Assembly: GCA_035296325.1 (NCBI GenBank)
Contig: DATHBD010000054.1
Coordinates: 62,001 to 126,000, forward strand
Reading direction: 5' to 3'
Origin: DATHBD01 sp035296325
Lineage (GTDB): Bacteria > Actinomycetota > Actinomycetes > Mycobacteriales > Micromonosporaceae
DNA: 64,000 bases
The notes under the pieces were generated by a model. That model searched no databases. It was not told where the DNA came from and was given only the letters and a program-made list of their open reading frames with translations. Within the stretch, counting starts at the first letter, position 1. The number at the start of each line of letters is the position of its first letter. The position numbers and the translations under genes were made by a program. Shown one piece after another: positions 34,702 to 43,581 of the stretch.

Positions 34702-35027
34702 AGTGACTCCTCTGGTACCGCATATTCGCCGCCGCGCAAGGGCTGCGCGGCGAGACGGCACCGCCCATGCTGCGGGCCGCTGCCGCGATGTCGGAATGGT
34801 GGAAGTCGGTTCGGAGCCCGGGTTTAACACGAGTGAAACACGGGCGGCCATGGGGGTCTACCGCCCGAGCGCAAGATTTTCTGGACCCGGGGGGCATCCA
34901 TCGGGCAGGCCCTCGACGCGCGGCCCGCTATTCGTTTGACGGACCGGATCTTCGATGAAACGTTAAGGCGGTCGCGCAACAAACTCCATCGAGTGACATC
35001 GAACGATGGGGACTTTGGAAACGGGGG
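34702..35027. promoter_or_regulatory. divergent intergenic region with candidate operators
   Basis: This 326-base gap separates the divergent binding-protein and ABC exporter genes and must hold two promoters. At 34822-34839 lies GTTTAACACGAGTGAAAC, an imperfect palindrome (14 of 18 positions match its reverse complement) reminiscent of LacI-type operators. CCATCG-n12-CGATGG at 34986-35009 is an inverted repeat just upstream of the exporter start. A TTGACG at 34936-34941 could be a -35 box for the exporter, but its -10 partner is weak. No gene is seen. Confidence 0.4.
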
Positions 35028-36884
35028 ATGTCCAGCATGAGGGTCGCGTTCCATGACCGGCTGCGTCTGCTTGCGACACTGCGACATGCCGGCTGGGGCC
35101 TGCTCGCGGCGATCGCCGCGCTGATCGTCGTCGGCGGCCTGGTCCCCGCCGCGACGGCGGTCGCTCTCGGCATGCTGATCAGCCGGGTGAACGACACTGG
35201 CACAGCCGACCTGACGATCGCCGTCGCGATCCCGCTGGCCCTGTTCGCCGCCGTGCTGCTGGTCGGCCACGCGCTGGATGCGGTACGGGAGCCGCTGTTC
35301 TTCCTCGCACGTGCCCGCATCGACGGGGCGCACCGCGCAGCGTTGGCCCGGCTCGCCGCGACCAGCCACACCATCGCGGCGCTGGAGCGCCCCGAGGTTC
35401 AGCGCCTCATCCGCGAGGCACGGGCGGATCCGGACAACTGGACGGAACGCACGCCGGCGACCGGTGCCCTCGCCCAGTTCGGTCTGCTGGGGCGGGTGTT
35501 CACGGTGCTCAGTTCGGGCGCGGTGCTCGCGGTCTACGCGTGGTGGGTGGTGGTACTCCTCACCGTCGCGGCGGTGGCCTTCCAACAGCTCCACCGGCGG
35601 GGCGGTGTGCTCTGGTACACCACGTGGCGGCGCGGCCTCGACGCGGGACTACGCAGCGAGATGTGGTCCGACGCCATCTTCTCGCCCGCGGAGGGCAAGG
35701 AGATCCGGGTCTTCGGCCTGGGCGACTGGGCGGTGGGCCGGGCCCAGCACCACATCGGGGCGATGTTCCAGCCGGTGTGGGATCTGGGTGGGCGGCTGAT
35801 GGCGGGGATGTGGCGGCAGTTCCTGCTGGTCCTCGTGCCGCTGGGGCTGGCCTACGTCGCGGTGACGCTGTCCGCCGCGCGGGGTGACACCTCGGTCGGC
35901 GTCGCCACTGCCGTGCTGGTGGCGGGCTTCGCGATGTACCGGGTGTTCGGAGGGGATCCGCGTGACGTGATCGGCGGCGCCGCATGTCTTCAGGCCTACG
36001 ACAAGCTCCACGAAGAACTCGGCGGCGCCGCACGGCCGGCCGCGGCGCCCCGGACCGCCGGCGCCGGGCCCGGCACCACGGCGCCGGCGTTGATCCGCTT
36101 CGAAGACATCAGCTTCACCTATCCGGGCTCCCATCGGCAGATTCTCGACGGGCTGAACCTGGAGATCCGACCCGGCGAACTCCTCGCCGTGGTCGGTCTC
36201 AACGGCACAGGCAAGTCCACGTTGATCAAGATTCTGGCCGGACTGTATGAGCCGACGACCGGGCGGATCACCGCCGACGGCGTGGACATCGTCGCCATCG
36301 GAGCCGCACCATGGCGGCGCAGGATCGCAATCGTGTTCCAGGACTTCGTCCGCTACCACCTGTCGGCGGCCGACAACGTCGCACTTGGCGCCGCCGACGC
36401 CCCCCGCGATCCGGCGGCGATCGAGGCGGCCGCGCACGACGCGGGCTTCGACGAGGTGGTCGACCGGTTGCCGCGCGGTTGGGACACGCCGCTGGCCCGG
36501 TCCCGCGCCGACGGGGTGGACCTGTCGGGTGGCCAGTGGCAACAGGTCGTGCTGGCCCGCGCGCTGTACTCCGTCCGTGCCGGTGCCCGGCTGCTCGTCC
36601 TGGACGAGCCGACCGCGCACCTCGACGTCCGGACCGAGTTCGAGGTGTTCGCCCGGCTGGCCGCTCACAAGGGCGACGCCAGCGTGGTGCTCATCTCGCA
36701 TCGGCTCTCGACGGTGCGTCAGGCGGACCGCATCGTGCTGCTCGACGGTGGGCGCATCGCCGAGTCGGGGACGCACGAGGAGCTGATGGGGCTCGGGGGC
36801 CGGTACGCCGCGATGTTCGCCATCCAGGCCGATCGTTTCAACCGTGGCTACGACGACCGCATCGAGGAGAACGAGCTGATATGA
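35028..36884 (+). CDS. ABC exporter half-transporter 1 of a coupled pair
   Basis: The 618-residue protein fuses an N-terminal membrane domain (about five or six helices over residues 15-310) to an ATPase. Walker A G-L-N-G-T-G-K-S-T is near 390, the signature L-S-G-G-Q-W-Q-Q near 500 and Walker B L-L-V-L-D-E-P-T-A-H-L-D near 522. The start could be ATG 35028 or ATG 35037; a GGGGG at 35023-35027 fits the second better. Its stop overlaps the next gene (ATGA). The Gly-Gln-Trp-Gln signature is common in natural-product and peptide exporters. No precursor gene is adjacent. Confidence 0.9.
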   Translation: MSSMRVAFHDRLRLLATLRHAGWGLLAAIAALIVVGGLVPAATAVALGMLISRVNDTGTADLTIAVAIPLALFAAVLLVGHALDAVREPLFFLARARIDGAHRAALARLAATSHTIAALERPEVQRLIREARADPDNWTERTPATGALAQFGLLGRVFTVLSSGAVLAVYAWWVVVLLTVAAVAFQQLHRRGGVLWYTTWRRGLDAGLRSEMWSDAIFSPAEGKEIRVFGLGDWAVGRAQHHIGAMFQPVWDLGGRLMAGMWRQFLLVLVPLGLAYVAVTLSAARGDTSVGVATAVLVAGFAMYRVFGGDPRDVIGGAACLQAYDKLHEELGGAARPAAAPRTAGAGPGTTAPALIRFEDISFTYPGSHRQILDGLNLEIRPGELLAVVGLNGTGKSTLIKILAGLYEPTTGRITADGVDIVAIGAAPWRRRIAIVFQDFVRYHLSAADNVALGAADAPRDPAAIEAAAHDAGFDEVVDRLPRGWDTPLARSRADGVDLSGGQWQQVVLARALYSVRAGARLLVLDEPTAHLDVRTEFEVFARLAAHKGDASVVLISHRLSTVRQADRIVLLDGGRIAESGTHEELMGLGGRYAAMFAIQADRFNRGYDDRIEENELI

Positions 36885-38713
36885 GCGCGGCTGCGGTATC
36901 CGCCAGGTCGGTGCGGTGGCGGTACCTGAAGTTGTGGGCGGAACTCTTCCGCCTGTGCTGGCGGCTGTATCCGGGTCGCACCGCCGCGATGCTCGCCATC
37001 AAGGCGGGGTCGGCGGTCGTCGTGGCGGCGACGGCACTGGCGTTGCGGGCCGCGGTGAACGGCATCATCGCCGGTGATCCGACCGCCGCCGCGATCGGAG
37101 CGGCGAGTGCGGCGCTGGCGTCCGCGGTCACGGCGTATCTGATCGGGCTCGACAACGTGCTGCACTTCCTGCTGATCGAGCCGGTCGGGCTGCTGCATCT
37201 GGGCCGGCAGATCGAATCGGACATCGCCCGGCTGGACGGTCTCGATCACCTGGAACGCAGCGACTTCCTGGACCGGGTCACCGTGTTGCGCGGCGCCGCC
37301 TGGGGCCTGATGGCCGGTACCTGGACCGCGGTCGACGTGCTGTTCAGCGTGCTCAGACTCGGACTTCTGCTGGCATTGCTCGGCACGGTCACGCCGTGGC
37401 TGCTGTTCCTGATGGTGTTCGCCGGCGTGCCCCTCTGGCTCGACGTCCGCGCCCGGCGGGCGGTCAACCAGGCGGAGACCGACACGGCGGAGGCGTTCCG
37501 GCTGCAGCGGCACCTGTTCAACCTCGCCACCAGCGCCGACGGCGGCAAGGAGATCCGGGTGGCCGGAGCGGGCGAGGAGATCGCCCGCCGGCAGGCCCAG
37601 GCGTGGGACGAGGCGATGCGGGGACGGCTGCGGGCGAGGGTACGGGCGGCCGGATGGAATCTGGCGGGGTGGACGCTGTTCACCGGTGGTTTCACGGCGG
37701 CGCTCGCTCTCGTTGTCTACCGAGCGGCCCACGGCCACGGCACGATCGGCGACATCGTGCTCGCGATCACCATCGCGGTCAGCCTGCGGGACTCGATCCA
37801 ACATACGGTGTTCCGCGCGAACGACGCGATGGGCACCGGCCGGCTGATGGAGCCGTACCTGTGGCTTCGCGACTATCTGGCCACCGAGCGCGCCCGCAGC
37901 GCCGGCGGCGGCAACCAGCCCACGCCGGACCGCCTCTCCGACGGCATCACCTTCGACAATGTCACCTTCAGCTACCCCGGTACGGATCGGCGGGCGCTCG
38001 ACGAGGTCAGCTTCCACATTCCGGCAGGGTCGGTCGTGGCAATCGTCGGCGAGTACGGTTCGGGAAAGACGAGCCTGATCAAGCTGTTGTGCAAGTTCTA
38101 CCGGCCGGACTCGGGCAGCATCCGCGTCGACGGCGTGGACCTGGCCGATCTGGAGACGACCGGGTGGCGCGCCCGCTCGAGCGCGGCGTTCCAGGACTTC
38201 GGCCGGTTCCAGACCCGGTTCGCGGAGACCACCGGGCTGGGTGACCTGCCGCACCTGGCCGATCACGACCGCATCCTGGACGCGGTGCGCGACGCCGACG
38301 CGGAGGATCTTGTCGCCAGACTGCCGGACGGCCTGGACACCCAGCTGGGGCGAAAGTTCGATGGCGTGGAGCTGTCCGAGGGGCAGTGGCAGAAGACCGC
38401 CCTGGCACGCGCCTCGATGCGCCGGCGACCACTGTTGTTCGTCCTGGACGAGCCGACGGCATCCCTCGACGCGCCCAGCGAGCACGCGATCTTCCAGCGG
38501 TACATGACGCGCGCCCGGGAGCTGGCATCCCGGACCGGTGCCATCACCGTGATCGTGTCCCACCGGTTCTCCACGGTGACCGGCGCCGATCAGATCCTGG
38601 TCCTGGAGGAGGGTCGCCTGGTGGAGTCGGGTTCGCACGCGGACCTGCTCGGCAACGGGGGCCGGTACGCCGACCTCTACGGCATCCAGGCAACGGCGTA
38701 CGCGCCCGTCTGA
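36881..38713 (+). CDS. ABC exporter half-transporter 2 of a coupled pair
   Basis: The 610-residue partner has a membrane domain (about residues 35-320) and an ATPase. Walker A is G-E-Y-G-S-G-K-T-S near 390. The signature is L-S-E-G-Q-W-Q-K, where Glu replaces the first Gly of LSGGQ. Walker B is L-F-V-L-D-E-P-T-A-S-L-D. The four-base overlap and different signatures suggest a heterodimeric exporter with unequal ATP sites, as in other actinobacterial pairs. The cargo is unknown. It converges with the deaminase gene. Confidence 0.9.
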   Translation: MSAAAVSARSVRWRYLKLWAELFRLCWRLYPGRTAAMLAIKAGSAVVVAATALALRAAVNGIIAGDPTAAAIGAASAALASAVTAYLIGLDNVLHFLLIEPVGLLHLGRQIESDIARLDGLDHLERSDFLDRVTVLRGAAWGLMAGTWTAVDVLFSVLRLGLLLALLGTVTPWLLFLMVFAGVPLWLDVRARRAVNQAETDTAEAFRLQRHLFNLATSADGGKEIRVAGAGEEIARRQAQAWDEAMRGRLRARVRAAGWNLAGWTLFTGGFTAALALVVYRAAHGHGTIGDIVLAITIAVSLRDSIQHTVFRANDAMGTGRLMEPYLWLRDYLATERARSAGGGNQPTPDRLSDGITFDNVTFSYPGTDRRALDEVSFHIPAGSVVAIVGEYGSGKTSLIKLLCKFYRPDSGSIRVDGVDLADLETTGWRARSSAAFQDFGRFQTRFAETTGLGDLPHLADHDRILDAVRDADAEDLVARLPDGLDTQLGRKFDGVELSEGQWQKTALARASMRRRPLLFVLDEPTASLDAPSEHAIFQRYMTRARELASRTGAITVIVSHRFSTVTGADQILVLEEGRLVESGSHADLLGNGGRYADLYGIQATAYAPV

Positions 38714-38728
38714 CCGGCGCGACCAGCG

Positions 38729-39808
38729 CTACCGGACATCAGCCATTCCCGCAGGTGCAGCAGCGGCATCCGAACCGCGCGAGCGTTGCCACGCCGCGAG
38801 GCAGGCGTCGATCTCGGACTCGATCCGCGCTTTGCCGGCATCGTCGAGGAACGAGTAGTGCACACCCTGCCGGGCCAACGCCGCGACCCCGGCGGCGTCC
38901 AGGCCCAGCAGGTCGGCGGCGACCGCGTACTCGGCGTTGAGGGTGGTGGAGAACATCGGCGGGTCGTCGGAGTTGATCGTCACCGGAACCCCGGCGGCGA
39001 CCAGCGCGGGAAGCGGGTGCTCGGCGAGCGACGGCACCGCCCGGGTGCACACGTTCGAGGTGGGGCACACCTCGAGGGCGACGTCGTGGTCCCGCAGGTG
39101 GGCGAGGAGCGCCTCGTCGTGGACCGCGGCGATGCCGTGACCGATCCGCTCGGCGCCGAGGTGGCGCAGCGCATCCCAGATGGTCTGTGGCCCGGTCGAC
39201 TCGCCGGCGTGCGGCACGCTGTGCAGCCCGGCGGCCCGGGCCGCCTGGAAGTGGCTGGCGAACTGGGCCCGTGCGACGCCGACCTCCGGCCCGCCGAGCC
39301 CGAAACTCACCAGACCGTCGGGGCGCTGTTTCAGCGCCACCTCGAGGGTCACGTCCGCCGCCTGCAGGCCGGCCTCGCCGGGGATGTCGAAGCACCACCG
39401 CAGCTCGATGCCGTGATCGCGGGCCGCTCGGACCCGGGCATCCTCGACCGCCTCGCAGAACGCCTCGGCGGCGATGCCCCGCACGATCGAGGAGTACGGC
39501 GTGAGGGTCAGCTCCGCATACCGCACCCGCTGCGCGGCCAGCCCCGCCGCGATGTCGTAGGTCAGGGTCACCACGTCCTCGGGGTCGCGGATCAGGTCGA
39601 CCACCGACAGGTACACCTGCACGAAGTGCGCGAAGTCGGTGAACGAGAAGTACTCGGCGAGCAGGTCCACGTCCGCGGGCACGGGCGTCGACCCGGCGTG
39701 GCGGGCGGCCAGCCGGGCGACGGTCTCGGGCGCGGCCGAGCCGACGTGATGCACGTGCAGCTCCGCCTTGGGCAGATCGGCGATGAAGCGTTCCAGATCC
39801 TCGCTCAT
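38729..39808 (-). CDS. adenosine deaminase family, possibly aminodeoxyfutalosine deaminase
   Basis: The 359-residue protein starts at ATG 39808 behind GGAGGGAAGG. Zinc and catalytic motifs are complete: H-V-H (18-20), H-A-G-E-S, R-I-G-H-G and the N-S-D-D-P-P-M-F loop. The segments E-L-H-V-H-H-V-G-S-A, R-W-C-F-D-I-P-G-E-A-G-L and F-G-L-G-G-P-E are, from memory, closer to streptomycete aminodeoxyfutalosine deaminases (futalosine route to menaquinone) than to classical adenosine deaminases. No other menaquinone gene is adjacent, so either role is possible. It is divergent from recQ. Confidence 0.82.
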   Translation of the reverse strand: MSEDLERFIADLPKAELHVHHVGSAAPETVARLAARHAGSTPVPADVDLLAEYFSFTDFAHFVQVYLSVVDLIRDPEDVVTLTYDIAAGLAAQRVRYAELTLTPYSSIVRGIAAEAFCEAVEDARVRAARDHGIELRWCFDIPGEAGLQAADVTLEVALKQRPDGLVSFGLGGPEVGVARAQFASHFQAARAAGLHSVPHAGESTGPQTIWDALRHLGAERIGHGIAAVHDEALLAHLRDHDVALEVCPTSNVCTRAVPSLAEHPLPALVAAGVPVTINSDDPPMFSTTLNAEYAVAADLLGLDAAGVAALARQGVHYSFLDDAGKARIESEIDACLAAWQRSRGSDAAAAPAGMADVR

Positions 39809-39908
39809 GCTGCCTTCCCTCCGTTCGGCGATGTCCGACCATAACGTTCGCCGTGGCGGAGGCCGGCGGGGGCACCGGTTCGTCCGCCGGTCCTCGTAGA
39901 CTCCTCGG

Positions 39909-41750
39909 ATGGTTTCCCCCACCGACCTGCAGGCCGACGAAGCGTCGCGGGTGCTGCGCCGGGTGTTCGGCTACGACGCGTTCCGGGGTGGCCAGCGGGA
40001 GATCATCGACCAGGTCATCGGCGGCGGGGACGCGCTCGTCCTCATGCCGACCGGTGGCGGCAAGTCGCTGTGCTACCAGATCCCGGCGCTGGTCCGGCCG
40101 GGCGTGGCGGTCGTGGTGTCACCGCTCATCGCATTGATGCAGGACCAGGTGGACGCCCTGACCGCGCTCGGGGTGCGGGCTGGGTTCCTCAACTCCTCGC
40201 AGACGCTCGACGAGCGCCGTCGGGTGGAGTCGGCATTTCTCGCGGACGAACTCGACCTGCTCTACCTGGCACCGGAGGCACTCGGGGTGGGCTCCACCGT
40301 CCGGCTCCTCGACCGGGGGACAATCGCACTGTTCGCCATCGACGAGGCGCACTGTGTCGCGCAGTGGGGCCACGACTTCCGACCCGACTACCTGGCCCTG
40401 TCGATGCTGCACGAGCGGTGGCCGGCGGTGCCCCGGATCGCCCTCACCGCCACGGCGACCACCGCCACCCACGCCGAGATCGCGTCGCGGCTCAACCTGG
40501 AGAACGCCCGGCACTTTGTCGCCAGCTTCGACCGGCCCAACATCCAGTACCGGATCGTGCCCAAGAAGGAGCCGCGCCGGCAGCTGCTCGACCTGCTGCG
40601 CGGCGAGCATCCTGGCGACGCCGGCATCGTGTACTGCCTGTCCCGGGCGTCGGTGGACAAGACCGCCGAGTTCCTGGTGGCGAACGGCATAGCGGCGTTG
40701 CCCTACCACGCAGGGCTGGACGCCCGGACGCGCGCGGCGAACCAGCACCGGTTCCTGCGCGAGGACGGCCTGGTCATGGTCGCCACGATCGCGTTCGGGA
40801 TGGGGATCGACAAGCCGGACGTCCGGTTCGTCGCGCACCTCGACCTGCCGAAGTCGGTCGAGGGCTACTACCAGGAGACCGGCCGGGCCGGGCGGGACGG
40901 GCTGCCGTCGACCGCGTGGCTGGCGTACGGCCTCTCCGACGTCGTCCAGCAGCGCAAGATGATCGACACCTCCGACGGCGACCTGGCCCGTCGCCGGGTG
41001 CTCGCCGCGCACCTCGACGCCATGCTGGCCCTGTGTGAGACGGTGCAGTGCCGCCGGGTCCAGCTCCTGGCGTACTTCGGCCAGCCCAGCACCCCTTGCG
41101 GCAACTGCGACACCTGCCTCGCGCCGCCGGAGTCGTGGGACGGCACGATCGCGGCGCAGAAGCTGCTCTCCACCGTGCTGCGGCTGCACCGGGAACGGGA
41201 CCAGCGCTTCGGCGCCGGGCAGTGCATCGACATCCTGCTCGGCCGTAAGACGGAGAAGGTCGCCCAGTTCGACCACCATTCGCTGACCGTGTTCGGCATC
41301 GGCACGGAGCTCAGCGAGGCGGAGTGGCGCGGGGTGGTCCGCCAACTGCTCGCCCAGGGTCTGCTGGCCGTGGAGGGGGATTACGGCACCCTCGCCCTCA
41401 CCGGGGCGAGCCGCGAGGTGCTGGGCCGGCAGCGTTCGGTGATGATGCGGCGGGAGCCCGAGCGCGTGGCGGCGTCGGCCACGTCATCGAAGCGGCGCGC
41501 CGCCGCCGCGGTTGCCGCCGAGCTTCCGCCGGCGAGCGTGCCGCTGTTCGAACGACTGCGGGCCTGGCGGGCGGCGACCGCGAAGGAGCAGAGCATGCCC
41601 GCCTACGTGATCTTCCACGACGCGACGCTGCGGGAGATCGCCACCGAGCGCCCGTCCACCCTCGCCGAGCTGGGCCGCGTCAACGGCGTGGGGGAGACCA
41701 AGCTGGCCCGGTACGGCCAGCAGATTCTCGACACCCTGGCGGCATCGTGA
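39909..41750 (+). CDS. recQ: RecQ-family DNA helicase
   Basis: The 613-residue ATP-dependent 3'-5' helicase begins with the RecQ signature F-R-G-G-Q-R-E-I-I-D. Walker A T-G-G-G-K-S is at residues 48-53 and I-D-E-A-H-C-V-A-Q-W-G-H-D-F-R-P-D-Y forms motif II and the aromatic loop. The zinc-binding cysteines are in C-R-R ... C-G-N-C-D-T-C. A winged-helix domain and a C-terminal HRDC domain (about 545-610) complete the classical architecture. It should unwind recombination and replication intermediates. Its stop overlaps the following oxidoreductase gene (GTGA), an unusual partner. Confidence 0.95.
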   Translation: MVSPTDLQADEASRVLRRVFGYDAFRGGQREIIDQVIGGGDALVLMPTGGGKSLCYQIPALVRPGVAVVVSPLIALMQDQVDALTALGVRAGFLNSSQTLDERRRVESAFLADELDLLYLAPEALGVGSTVRLLDRGTIALFAIDEAHCVAQWGHDFRPDYLALSMLHERWPAVPRIALTATATTATHAEIASRLNLENARHFVASFDRPNIQYRIVPKKEPRRQLLDLLRGEHPGDAGIVYCLSRASVDKTAEFLVANGIAALPYHAGLDARTRAANQHRFLREDGLVMVATIAFGMGIDKPDVRFVAHLDLPKSVEGYYQETGRAGRDGLPSTAWLAYGLSDVVQQRKMIDTSDGDLARRRVLAAHLDAMLALCETVQCRRVQLLAYFGQPSTPCGNCDTCLAPPESWDGTIAAQKLLSTVLRLHRERDQRFGAGQCIDILLGRKTEKVAQFDHHSLTVFGIGTELSEAEWRGVVRQLLAQGLLAVEGDYGTLALTGASREVLGRQRSVMMRREPERVAASATSSKRRAAAAVAAELPPASVPLFERLRAWRAATAKEQSMPAYVIFHDATLREIATERPSTLAELGRVNGVGETKLARYGQQILDTLAAS

Positions 41751-42847
41751 CCGCCGCACCGGCGGCCCGGTTCGGCGTCGTGGGCAGCGGCTGGCGCACC
41801 CGGTTCTTTCTCCGCCTGGCCCGGATGGCGCCGGAGCACCTCGTGGTGACCGGCGTGGTGACCCGGACCGCGGAGCGCGGCGCGCAGGTGACGGGGGAGT
41901 GGGGCACCCCGACGTTCCGTACCGTTGCCGACCTGCTCGCCGCCGGGCGGCCGGAGTTCGTGGTGGCGTCCGTGCCGTGGGCGGTGACCCCGGAGACGAC
42001 CAGGGAGGCGGTCGGGCTCGGGCTGCCGGTCCTGGCTGAGACACCACCGGCGCCGACGGCTGAGGGCCTGCGGCAACTCTGGGATGCCGTCGGTGCGAGC
42101 GGTCAGGTGCAGGTGGCCGAGCAGTACCTGCTCATGCCCGGTCACGCGGCGCGGTTGCGGCTGGTGCGGGAGGGCGTCATCGGCGAGCCGACCTCGGTCC
42201 AGGTGTCCTCGACCCATCTGTACCACGCGACCTCGATGATCCGGCATCTGCTCGGCGTCGGCTTCGGCGTCGGCTTCGGCCCGGTCACCGTCACCGCGCA
42301 GACGTTCCACGCCCCGCTGGTCAACCCGCTCACGCCGGACGGCTGGACCGCGGCGGAGGAGCCGGAGGAGCTTGCCACGACGCTCGCGACGCTCGACTTC
42401 GGTGACGGGCGCTGCGGGTTGTACGACTTCACCGACAACCAGTGGTGGAACCCGCTACGGGCTCGCCGCATCGTGGTACGCGGATCCCACGGGGAGATTG
42501 TGGACGACTCCGTCGTGCGGCTGGCCGATCCGCGGACCGCGGTGGAGTCCCGACTGCTGCGCCGCCAGCTCGGCATCGACCTGAACCTGGAGGGCGTCGA
42601 CCTGGCGCACATCAGCTTCGACGGTCGGGTGCTCTACCGCAACCCGTTCCCCGGTGCCCGGTTCTCCGACGACGACCTCGCGGTCGCCACGCTGCTGCGG
42701 GACACCGCGGCCTGGGTGCGCGGCGCGGGGCCGCAACCGTACCCGTTGGCCGAGGGCTGCCAGGACCACCTGCTCGGACTCGCCATCGAGGAGGCCGCCC
42801 GCACCGGCGCGCCGGTCACCACCCAGCGGGAGCGTTGGGCGCCCTGA
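41747..42847 (+). CDS. Gfo/Idh/MocA-family oxidoreductase lacking the EKP lysine
   Basis: The 366-residue protein starts at GTG 41747, overlapping the recQ stop. The N-terminal Rossmann motif F-G-V-V-G-S-G-W (9-16) fits NAD(P) binding, and the C-terminal half fits the family's substrate domain. The E-K-P motif, whose lysine is catalytic in most members, reads E98-T-P here. That suggests altered catalysis or a non-redox role. Related proteins act on sugars or inositols. Coupling to recQ gives no functional clue. Confidence 0.85.
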   Translation: MTAAPAARFGVVGSGWRTRFFLRLARMAPEHLVVTGVVTRTAERGAQVTGEWGTPTFRTVADLLAAGRPEFVVASVPWAVTPETTREAVGLGLPVLAETPPAPTAEGLRQLWDAVGASGQVQVAEQYLLMPGHAARLRLVREGVIGEPTSVQVSSTHLYHATSMIRHLLGVGFGVGFGPVTVTAQTFHAPLVNPLTPDGWTAAEEPEELATTLATLDFGDGRCGLYDFTDNQWWNPLRARRIVVRGSHGEIVDDSVVRLADPRTAVESRLLRRQLGIDLNLEGVDLAHISFDGRVLYRNPFPGARFSDDDLAVATLLRDTAAWVRGAGPQPYPLAEGCQDHLLGLAIEEAARTGAPVTTQRERWAP

Positions 42848-42851
42848 GGCT

Positions 42852-43469
42852 TCACCGGCCGTCGAGCGCGCCGACCGGACGGTGCGCACGGACCACCGTG
42901 TCGATCGCTTCGCGCAACCCCGTCCGGGTGGCGACCGGGCGAGCCGCCCGGACCGCGCGGTCGATCCGCAGGCCGACCAGCGCAGCCGCGATCGATTCCG
43001 GGGTGTAGAGCAGTTCCGGGTCCTGCGGGCCGCCGACTCCGCCGCCCAGGTTGGTCGCGTCGTGACCGATGACCAGGAGGACTCCGCCGGGTGCCAGCGC
43101 CCCGGTGGCGGCCTCCAGGACGACACCGAGGTCGGTCGGCGGCAGGTGCAGGTACGCGGCCAGTACCAGGTCGAAGCCGGCCGGCTCCGGCCGGTACGAG
43201 CGCAGGTCGGTGGTGAGCCAGTCCACCGTCACCCCTCGGCGGCGCGCCAGTTTGCGCCCTTTGCCGATCGCGACGTCCGAGAAGTCCACCGCGGTGACGC
43301 GCCACCCCCGGCCGGCGAGCCAGATCGCGTTGCGACCCTCGCCCGCCGCCAGGTCCAGTGCCCGCCCCGGGGCGAGCCCGCCCAGCTCGCTGATCACGAA
43401 CCGGTTCGGCTCGGCGCTCCACACCAGCGCCTCGGCGGCGTAGCGCTCGTTCCATGCCTCAGCATCCAT
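42852..43469 (-). CDS. class I SAM-dependent methyltransferase
   Basis: The 205-residue protein starts at ATG 43469 (M-D-A-E-A-W-N-E-R-Y-A). The SAM-binding motif I is L-D-L-A-A-G-E-G-R-N-A-I-W-L, followed by V-T-A-V-D-F-S (acidic end of strand 2) and F-D-L-V-L-A-A-Y-L-H-L (motif II). The organisation resembles small TehB-like methyltransferases, but substrate cannot be assigned. It is divergent from the SGNH hydrolase gene. Confidence 0.88.
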   Translation of the reverse strand: MDAEAWNERYAAEALVWSAEPNRFVISELGGLAPGRALDLAAGEGRNAIWLAGRGWRVTAVDFSDVAIGKGRKLARRRGVTVDWLTTDLRSYRPEPAGFDLVLAAYLHLPPTDLGVVLEAATGALAPGGVLLVIGHDATNLGGGVGGPQDPELLYTPESIAAALVGLRIDRAVRAARPVATRTGLREAIDTVVRAHRPVGALDGR

Positions 43470-43581
43470 TGCCCCTACCGTATCGACCCCGCCATCCGGG
43501 TCGACGATGGACCTCGCGGGTGCGGGGCCCGCGTACCGTCGCCGGCGGGTGCCCGGCGTGCGGGCCGAGCCGGCCGGGTCG

